Positions 55,971 to 64,000 of a stretch of DNA of 64,000 bases are shown one piece after another. The position numbers and the translations under genes were made by a program. Location of the stretch: NCBI RefSeq assembly GCF_963678635.1, contig NC_087067.1, forward strand, positions 47,604,001-47,668,000, read 5' to 3'. Origin of the DNA: Symsagittifera roscoffensis. Its lineage: Eukaryota > Xenacoelomorpha > Acoela > Convolutidae. Each line of letters opens with the position of its first letter. Position 1 is the stretch's first letter. The notes beneath the pieces are model-generated. The model searched no databases. It saw only the letters and a program-made list of their open reading frames with translations, and had not been told where the DNA came from.

Positions 55971-57451
55971 TGAAGCATGATTCTTGGCCACATCATATTC
56001 TTTTCCTGCTTTTTATAAGTGAAACACTTACAATCAGGTCAAAAGTTAATGAATTTTTGAAAATTTTTGCGGTGTCGAGATGCGTGTTGACGAACATACA
56101 TTTTTCCAAAGTCCCCAGACTGCACTTTTTCGTTTCTATTCAGCGACGGCATCTAATAAATGGGAAATTTTCGAAGTATCCAAATGAAGAATTAGGAACT
56201 TGGTACATATCAAACTGAGAGTTTTGAAATATCCCAAAAGTTTTCAGTGATTGATACTTATACATAGTTTTTGGGGAAGAAAAGTTTTGTTTTTCATTTA
56301 GTTTTACAATGTATGGAACAATTGTTTTTTTATGGCGTAAAAGAAAATCGGAATGAGTTTATTTATTGGCTGTCGCTTAAAAAAGCGAATTCGATTTCAG
56401 CCAATTAGATTTGACCATTATTAAAACTGATTTAATATTTGATTTCTTTCTTTTCTTGAGAAAATTTTATTGCAAACACTTGAGTTTACTCGAGTTTCTC
56501 CACAAGGAAAAAAATCCACTTTGTTTTTTAATTGATGGTATAGACCCTGACTCTTAGTTTTTTTTCAATTTTTGGAAGTGTATGTTGTGCAAAATAAGGT
56601 TCTCCGACTAAATAATGGCCATTTTAGGGAAACATACTTACCGCTGCATTAAACCTGACTAGGAAAAAGTTTTTTTCATTCTAGAAAATTTGAAATTATT
56701 CGTACGACAATTTTTCAAAGACACTTTTTATCCCCTACCCGTTATCCAAATTTGTAAAAACTCCCCTGCAAAATTCTTTCATCCTTCTTTTTAATAGAGA
56801 ATTTCAAAGTTCAAAATCCTGCATGATCAGGTTTGGAATCAGGTTTCGAGAGATTTGTTTTGAAAAATTTATCAACTTCGAGTTTTTTTCTCAGTTGTAC
56901 ATCAAAACCAAAAAATTTGACTATTTACTCAAAAATCAGTATTTTCTCGCTAGTTACAAGCAAGTAAATCAAATAACTTTATGAAAAAAAATTCGGAAAT
57001 ACTACTTGTATGGTATTCTTTTATTACTTATATCACAAAATTTCTATATTTTCACAGCAAACAACTTACAGTGATTTAACTTTGCGATTATTTTTGCATA
57101 TATTTCTATTTTTTTGAAAGATTTGAGTCCTTAAAAGGATCCTCTAATTGGATACGACAACAAAAACAAAAAAGAACAAGAAACGACCTTATGTAAAAGT
57201 TACTTAAAATGGAAATTTGTCTCCGATTGGACAGATATTTTTTTATGAGTTCCATAAAAGGAAGCTGAAATCTGAGTGGAGACGACTACAAACCTTATGA
57301 GGAAAATCATTTCTGATTGGTTAAGTTCACACATCGAGTTGAAGGTACCCCTCTCTCTCTTAAGTGAATTTTATTTTATTTTCATTTTAACCAACGTCAG
57401 CTACCTCCTCTCTCCGCTCTAAATAGTTTATTTCCAACTCAACTATCGTCA
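55971..57451. other. non-coding AT-rich DNA
   Basis: About 1.5 kb with no feature I can support; no obvious terminal repeats of the polymerase-bearing element are seen. Confidence 0.35.
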
Positions 57452-57651
57452 NNNNNNNNNNNNNNNNNNNNNNNNNNNNNNNNNNNNNNNNNNNNNNNNN
57501 NNNNNNNNNNNNNNNNNNNNNNNNNNNNNNNNNNNNNNNNNNNNNNNNNNNNNNNNNNNNNNNNNNNNNNNNNNNNNNNNNNNNNNNNNNNNNNNNNNNN
57601 NNNNNNNNNNNNNNNNNNNNNNNNNNNNNNNNNNNNNNNNNNNNNNNNNNN
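57452..57651. other. assembly gap of 200 N
   Basis: 200 undetermined bases. A 100-codon frame spanning it is an artefact. Confidence 1.
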
Positions 57652-58196
57652 GTCTTAGTGTTAAAAAAGTTGAAAATTAACATCACGAAACAATTTTAAT
57701 GGGTAAGAATGACTTTTTGAAAGTTCCCTACAAAAAATGAAATTCAATTAATTTCTAAACTTGGATAACAAATGCTTTTTTTGGCCATCAGAAAATGTAC
57801 TTTGATCTAGAATCGCTCCATAGAAACTTTTGAAAAACTTCGTAAGGTATTGTATTTCGAAACTGAACTTTCATCAGCAGTTTGATTACCTGTCCTTCTT
57901 TCTGACAAAAAAAAACGGAGTCAATTTCTCAGTTCGGGATAGACAGCATGTTGCCAAAACTCAGAGGTTTTTTATTTTAAGCGTTGGCTCAAGTATGATG
58001 GACAAAATTTACAAATTATTCATTAGACGAAGAAAAAAAGAATTCAGCTTGAAGTGACATTGATAGGGTCGTGGAAAAAATCATATAGTGTTCTTTCCAG
58101 ATTTAGCTTCTACAGCCAGTGCTAAGCATTTGACAAACCAATACCAGGACAAACTGAGCATTCTGTGAATAATAAGCGGAACGCGCGACAAGCCAT

Positions 58197-58800
58197 AATC
58201 ACATTTTTCGCGGAATCCGAAACTTTGCTATCTTTTTTATCTTCTCAGCGGTTTTGGATTCCACAAACAATACCTAAAACATTGTACAGCTCATAATTGC
58301 TCCAAAAATGCGAATTTGCGGAGTCTGCAAAAGTGTTTGCACAAACCAGAACAGTGTGAGGAATCCATAAAACAAATGATAAGACATTTGTATACTAAAT
58401 TGAGCTGTTGCGAAATCCACAACTGTACGTGAAATCCGCAATTTATAAGTGAAGTCCACAAATTGAAAAGGGAATCCGCATTTTGTTTGCGGATTCCAAT
58501 TACATACATATTTATTTGTAGTAGCGATTTAGCTTACATCTTTTATTTACTAGTTGGTCACAAGCAAGTTCAATCTGAATAACTACGTTGATCAGCTACC
58601 AGTTGAAATATTTGTCAATCTGAATTCATGTCACTTACATCGATCTCAATTTCTGTAACCAAACTTCGATATCATATCCTGTCAAATATGCCAATCTTCG
58701 ATCTCAACACCCTGTCATTCATACCACTTCGATCTCATTTCCTGTCAGCCCAAACTTGATCTCCATTCCTGCCGTCAATCTCAGTTTCTGCAAAATGAAC
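58197..58800 (+). repeat. dispersed repeat family with GGAATCC words, copy 2
   Basis: Aligns with 33085-33720 in order: GCGGAATCCGAAAC, GGATTCCACAAACAA, GTTGCGAAATCCACAACT, ACAAGCAAGTTCA, GATCAGCTACCAG, then loosely repeated CTTCGATCTCA units. Same orientation; more decayed array. Confidence 0.75.
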
Positions 58801-60321
58801 AAATAAACAATCAATAAAGTAAACTCGCATCCAGATTCATCAGTTAAATTCAATCAGTTCCATTAAAGTAAATATATTTTAATTTGGCGTTGTTCGAATA
58901 CTTTCAAATTGCGAACATATAGTTTGACGAAGAAGCATTTTCACGAACATATATATTTTTTGAAGTTAACGTTTATTTCAGCTGTACTTATTAAAGCAAG
59001 CTCGCGCCATAACAAAAGGTATTCTCAGGGTGACTTCTGCATTTTCGATGGATTTCATTCCAGCAAATGCTCGTTTCTTCTTGCAATCAAATTTCAAATA
59101 TCTGACACCGAGCTTTTCTCCGGCGCGCAAGATAGACGACCCCAGCTATGATTACAAATTCGAATACGGTGTATAGATACAATAGGGTAAACTGTAATAC
59201 CAATAGCAATAGGAATCAGTTGCATCTGGAAATGCAGTATAAATTTTTAGGAAATCAGATGAAACGGATGATAATATACAGATTATCAGGATAATTGGAT
59301 GTAATTAATTAGTGGATTAGTTACACATTCAATTAGTTACACAATAATTTTACCTGGTTTCACCGCTGATGCATGGAGCAAACTTCAAGGAGATATAAAT
59401 TTCTGGCGACTCATAATAATCAAGGCGACTCATAATTGCCAAAATTTCTTCCTGTATTTTTTCCTACTTGTTTGTTGTTCATGGCTTGGCTCTGAAGAAG
59501 GATTGTGTCTAGGTTTCTCAGTTTCCTTAATCAAATTATATATGAAATCCTCTGGCAGTCATTCTCCGATTCGTTTCCTTGATTCGGCTTGCGACTCCTT
59601 TCTCAAATCGGAGTACTTAACATTTGAATTGCCACTGCCTGATGGTCCATTCCCTGCAGTATTCCGAGGTTTGTCGACCAAACGAACTGCGCACTGGTAC
59701 AGGAAATATTCCATGCTGCTGCGTTTTCTTTTCGGTTTTCTGGGTCTCTAAGGATCGAACTTCCCGCACCACAGACTATTTAATTTTTCAGCACCAATCG
59801 CTGAAAAATAATAAAACAACAGCATATTCCCAGATGGAAGTGACGGGTTCGAGGTCTTGTACTTTTTCTCAGCTTGATTACATGGATAAATGAGTGAACT
59901 GAGGACCGGTTGAATGGTTGAATTGAAATGTGTCTGAGTTCGAGAATTGACTAATGACAATTTTCCTGATGCAAGACTAATGCGTCACTGATAAGGACGG
60001 CTTCAGGAATAATAACTGCACTGTAATTCTGCTTATCGGTCTATACCATTATGGCATAGATGCTACAGTCTTCTGGTGTGCTAAAAAGATTGGAAAATAT
60101 CGAAGCTAATCTTAGGTGGACTCTTATCTTGATCCATTGTTTATCTTGATCCTGGTGTTTCAATTACCTTGATGCCAATAAGTCATGGGAGCTTGGCCGC
60201 TAAATTTAATTTAGTTCATCCTCATCTTGTGGTCAATATTAGTTGCATCTCTCATTTTACATCTGAATCTACTAAAAACGTCCGAGTCAGAAAAACGCTG
60301 AACGCAGAGAGCTCATTTTAA
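58801..60321. other. non-coding DNA
   Basis: Several 70-90-codon chance frames, none recognisable. I see no supported feature in this stretch. Confidence 0.35.
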
Positions 60322-60806
60322 GTGCCTTCCAGTTCTCCATCAACATTTACAATGCCTTCTAGCATGCCTGTGCCTCCTCCAGTACTCGTAGCTTTAGAAT
60401 TAACATCATTTGCTCCTCTGAAAACGGTAGTCCTTTGCGAGCACCACAGTGACATTTCGCCTCGCCAATTCCGCCTACATAAGGACAACCAAGTAACCCT
60501 CTGCGATATGTTCGTTCAGGTTCCTCATTGGTTCATGACTGCCAGCCTCAGCATTATCAGCAAGCTCCAGACTATCTGGATTTCATTATGTCGGCATCTC
60601 CATTCCGAATTCTCTATGGCCATCGGCGTTTCCTCACTATCGAGAAATTGCAAGAGAACCGCCTGGCCATGGGAGGCGAAAGCAACCTCCAATGGAACAA
60701 CGAGCCGATCGTCTCAAGGAAACACGAGAACACAAGAAGAACGACGAGCCAGCAGGAAGCCGCAACAGTGATTATACAGAGTCAAAGAATGCAGGCGAAA
60801 GCATAA
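60322..60806 (+). CDS. unrecognised frames upstream of SET relic
   Basis: This stretch is less AT-rich than its surroundings and has overlapping open frames in two registers: a 149-codon frame starting MPSSSPSTFTMPSSMPVPPP and a 92-codon frame with ASPFRILYGHRRFLTIEKLQ. A third register reads a basic, polar tail (EQRADRLKETREHKKNDEP). Base composition suggests former coding DNA, possibly the N-terminal part of the SET-domain gene directly downstream, with frame shifts. No motif is diagnostic. Confidence 0.3.
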
Positions 60807-60924
60807 AAGGTTCAAGGAGAGTTTTAGAGTCGTGCATTGAGCCAGAGCATGGTCAGCAATTTTGATGTGAAAAATCCCGTCTTAATTTTTGTTTGATATT
60901 AGGTTTGATTGCCTTGCAATAATC

Positions 60925-61281
60925 CAAGAAAAATGGTGTGTTGTTGGATTACCACGGCAAAGTAGAAACCAACATCAATGCCGACCAGTACTACCTCATA
61001 CGAGGAGTTCTGATGGAATTTGAGGGAACTACTAGGCGATTGATCGATGCTTCAAATGAGGACTGCCCATTTGATAAACGGAACGTTTGCCTGGGTCATT
61101 AATCGGACCACGCCGCCCAGAAAAAAAACCAGGCCAATATGAAGATGGTAGAAGTTATATTTTTCTGCATATGCGGAAGATTAGTCATCTTAAAAGCCAG
61201 GAGAGACATTGTTCCTTTCGAGCAACTGTGCTTTGAACTTAGGGCTAAGGTTGCCCAAGCGTTGGTTGACAAGAGCAGTTA
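60925..61281 (+). pseudogene. decayed SET-domain (KMT5A-like) gene fragment
   Basis: SET domains transfer methyl groups to lysines. The frame reads LLDYHGKVETNIN, a form of the DYHG turn; YYLIRGVLMEF; RLIDASNED; CLGH followed by a stop where LINH-type residues are expected; NQAN; and ILKARRDIVPFEQLCFELR, a form of the final RDI..FEEL.YDY block, with Y replaced. The layout matches the SET domain of H4K20 methyltransferase-like proteins from memory. The stop at about 61101 and lost catalytic residues indicate a pseudogene. Confidence 0.55.
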
Positions 61282-61324
61282 AAGTGCTTTTGGTTTTCAG
61301 TAGTAGAAGAGTGAGCAGAGGTAG

Positions 61325-61390
61325 GGTGGGGGAGGGGTTGGGTGACCCTCATGTTTTAAGATAATGCATAGAGAATCCGGTCACTCACCT
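61325..61390. repeat. short dispersed repeat shared with 52470-52540
   Basis: GGGGAGGGGTTGGGTGA, CATGTTTTAAGATAATGCATAGAG and ATCCGGTCACTC match the 52.48 kb copy in order. Each copy borders a decayed element gene. Confidence 0.6.
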
Positions 61391-61429
61391 ACGTTTTAGG
61401 TTTTAGGATAAAAAATAGCTTTTCTAATG

Positions 61430-64000
61430 TCATAGGATAAGTTATAGGTTTCCCAATGTTTTCAGATAGGTAATGATAAGGTTTCAGTGCGAGTTTAAGA
61501 GAATAGTAAGAAAAACTGTATTTTCTAGTTTTTTCGCAAAAATCTCGGCGCGCTTTAGGTAATTGGTAAATATCAATAGTTAATTATTGTAGATTGTGGT
61601 ATGAAGAACTTGTAATTAGTTTTTTTGTTTCAGGGTAAGTCAATAGAAAGAGTTTCAAAACTAGATTTTTATCAAAAAAAAAATAAAAATTTCAAAAAAA
61701 CTTCAAAACACGATATGTTTTGCTTTAATTTGAACTTTCATCTAATTTTTAGATATTTTTACATTTGAAAACAGTGTTCAAGCTACCTAAAGCTTGCTAG
61801 AATCTACCCGAAACACAGCTAAGTCCTCCGAAGACTCGAAAAATTGGTCAAATTAGAAAAAAAAATTGTTATGTAGAAGACATCAAAATAGACTCAGCAG
61901 CTGCCCACAATTTTTTACGCTCTATATCTACTTTGCTAATAATTTTCTGTCCTAGAGTAAATCCATGCTGTGAACAACATCAATTCTACAAATTTAAATT
62001 TTTTTTCCAAAGTATTGCTCGAAACTTCCTTGATTCGATTCTACTTCGTTTTTTTTTGTTAAAGAATAATCAAAATTCATTTAAGCAGTTCAAAATTATA
62101 TTCAAAATTTATACGATACCAAACTAATTAAGTCAAATGTAATATGTGAGACTTGTTCAATTTTCTGCTAATTTACTATAAAGATATGTTTGAAACAAGT
62201 TTTAATCACATTTATGACCCCAGGTCCGTTTATGAAACAGATTTGGAGGATTTTTCCATTTCAAGTTTCAAAAACTGTATCTGTTTTTAAAAAAAAAAAA
62301 ACTGGTGAATGTATACAATTTTCTTATATTCACCTTTGTTTTAAGGTAAGTAACAGCTTTTATAAAGAATTAGGATAGGTTATAGGCTTCCCAATGTGTT
62401 CAGATAGGTAATGGTAAGGTTTCAGTGTGAGTGTTAGAGAAATAAAAGAAAAACGTTATTTTTTTAGTTTATTCGCAAAAGTCTCGGCGCTCGTTGTTCC
62501 TATCGTTATATGAGTTAAGTTAAATTACGGTAAATTTTTCGAGCAGATTTCCATTAAATTTGCTACATTTTTACCAGAAATTTTACTTTTTCGGTGCTAA
62601 TTTTTTTTGCAAAATCTGTTCATTTGGAGTAAAATAATTATATCAGTAATCAAAAATTTGCGTTCAAATTATTATTTTCCTTGAATTGTCAAAAAAATTT
62701 AGTACGAAGCTCTGCTGTAGAAATACTTTTAAGTAAAAACAAATATCATTGAGGACTAGAACGGATAAATACATAAAGTTTCAGATTATAAGAAAAGTGT
62801 ACACATCCACCAGATTTGTTAAAAACAGATACAGTTTTTGAAACTTGACATAAAAAAGTCCGCCAAGAATGTTTCACATACGGACCTGGGTTGATAATTG
62901 TGATAAGATTTTGGATAAAACATGTGTTTATGGTGAGTTAGCAAGAAACTGACCATTTCTCACAGATCACATTTGACCTAAATATTGTACAAGTTTTGAT
63001 TTTACTATGTCACGTTCAAACGAGTTTTGAATAAGCTTTTAGAAAACAAAAATAGAAACGACTCATTGAAATTTTCAACAATTTTTTTGATTCATGGTAA
63101 GTCAATGGTAAGAGTTTCAAAAAGTAGATTTTTAACAAAAAGTACAAAACTTTTCAAAAGAAAACACGATAAAATTTGGTATATTTTGATTTTTATCTAT
63201 TTTATTAGATGGTTTCACTTTTTAAAACAGTGTTTTTATTACCAGAAACTTTGCTGAAACCTAACTGAAACGCAGCTAAAACTTCCGAAGACTCGGAAAA
63301 ATTGTCAAAATTTTAAAACTGATATGTACAAGTCATCAAGTTAGACTCAAGTTTTACGCTCCAGGTCTACTTTGCTGCTAATTTTTTGTCCTAGAGGATA
63401 TCTATGCTGTAAGCAACATCAGTTCTAAACTTTTTAATACCATTTTTAAAATATTGTTGAAAATTTCCATGATTCGACTTTGTTTTGCATTTTTTATTAA
63501 ACATTAAACAAAATTCATTTGAGCAGGTCAAAATTATAATCAAAATATATACAATACCAAAATAATTCAGTCAAGTGTGATTTGTGAGAAATGTTCAATT
63601 TTCTACTAATTTACCATCAACACATTTTGTATCCACACATATAAAATTTTAATAACATTTTCAAAAAACTGTTGAAAATTTCAATGATTCCAATCTATTT
63701 TCGTTTTACTAAATCTTATTCAAAATTCTTTTGAACGGGACAAAGTAAAATTAAAACTTGTACATTAACACAATATTTAGGTCAAATGTGATCTGTGAGA
63801 AATGTTCAGTTTTTTGCTAACTCACTATAAACACATGTTTATCCAAGTTTTCATCACAATTATCACCCCAGTTCCGTACATAAAACAGATTTGGAGGAAC
63901 TTTCTATGTCAAGTTTGGAAAACTAAACCTGTTTTTTAATGAAACTGGTAGATGTGTAAATTTTCATCCGTTTTAGTCGTCATTGCGCCTTGTCATTTCT
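61430..64000. repeat. complex of diverged direct and inverted repeats
   Basis: A unit starting GGATA(A/G)GTTATAGG at about 61427 recurs at 62374. A unit containing GGTAAGTCAAT.G.AAGAGTTTCAAAA recurs at 61636 and 63094, and TTTTCTGTCCTAGAG / TTTTTTGTCCTAGAGG at 61944 and 63383. A 180-base segment at 63742-63931 is repeated directly at 62100-62285 and inverted at 62832-63010. There is no coding capacity. Confidence 0.7.
62832..63931. repeat. large inverted repeat, arms about 180 bases
   Basis: The left arm (62832-63010) read in reverse matches the right arm (63742-63931) through TTAGGTCAAATGTGATCTGTGAGAAATG, GCTAACTCAC.ATAAACACATG and TTATGTCAAGTTT-type blocks. The spacer is about 730 bases. 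Confidence 0.75.

Noticed and set aside
57387..57686. Long ORF across the N gap
   Set aside because: Created by undetermined bases.
52480..61390. A complete Polinton/Maverick element
   Set aside because: No retroviral-type integrase, packaging ATPase, protease or capsid gene and no terminal inverted repeats could be seen; only polymerase and SET relics.

Overview
This is a window of AT-rich (roughly two-thirds A+T) animal genomic DNA with almost no ordinary gene content. Spliced genes with GT-AG introns, Penelope-like and non-LTR retroelements, and an env-bearing Ty3-type retroelement point to an invertebrate metazoan. The phylum cannot be fixed from the sequence; rotifer, cnidarian or flatworm-like genomes are all compatible guesses. 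The one host gene recognised with confidence is ribosomal protein P2 (minus strand, 39583-40109, two exons). Nearby minus-strand exons at 37.2-39.4 kb probably belong to one or more unrecognised host genes, and a small two-exon frame lies at 17.1-17.8 kb on the plus strand.

Region 1-14.2 kb is the most striking part: a very large Ty3/gypsy-type LTR retroelement read on the minus strand, with its 3' end beyond base 1. In transcript order it has an LTR-like segment (about 14165-13660), a repeat-rich leader, a 155-codon basic ORF overlapping gag, a 1341-codon gag with zinc knuckle and aspartic protease, a reverse transcriptase/RNase H frame in -1 register, an integrase separated by a one-base frame break, two tiny membrane-protein ORFs that overlap at ATGA, a 378-codon open frame with no methionine, and an envelope-type glycoprotein. 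The three apparent breaks in pol and env lie at or beside A/T homopolymer runs, so the element may be young or even intact.

Region 14.2-37 kb is mostly non-coding: decayed LTR relics (18.2-18.9 kb), a hAT-type MITE family (14.4, 26.4 and 36.1 kb), a direct segmental duplication (23.9-25.85 kb and 25.85-29.1 kb) whose second copy carries several insertions, degenerate tetranucleotide DNA (30.25-31.1 kb), and a dispersed repeat containing a 30-bp array (33.1-33.7 kb, second copy at 58.2 kb).

Region 40.5-52.1 kb is a nest of reverse-transcribing elements: two Penelope-like elements (40.5 and 43.1-45.2 kb) with GIY-YIG nuclease remnants and hammerhead-like ends, two non-LTR elements with CTA-repeat tails (one with a classical 5' inversion), and a recent tandem duplication of a different decayed reverse transcriptase (48.6-52.1 kb).

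Region 52.4-56 kb, minus strand, is a decayed, 3'-truncated gene for a virus-like type B DNA polymerase. A decayed SET-domain gene lies at 60.9-61.3 kb, and the right end is filled with direct and inverted repeats. Most ORFs outside these features are chance open frames.
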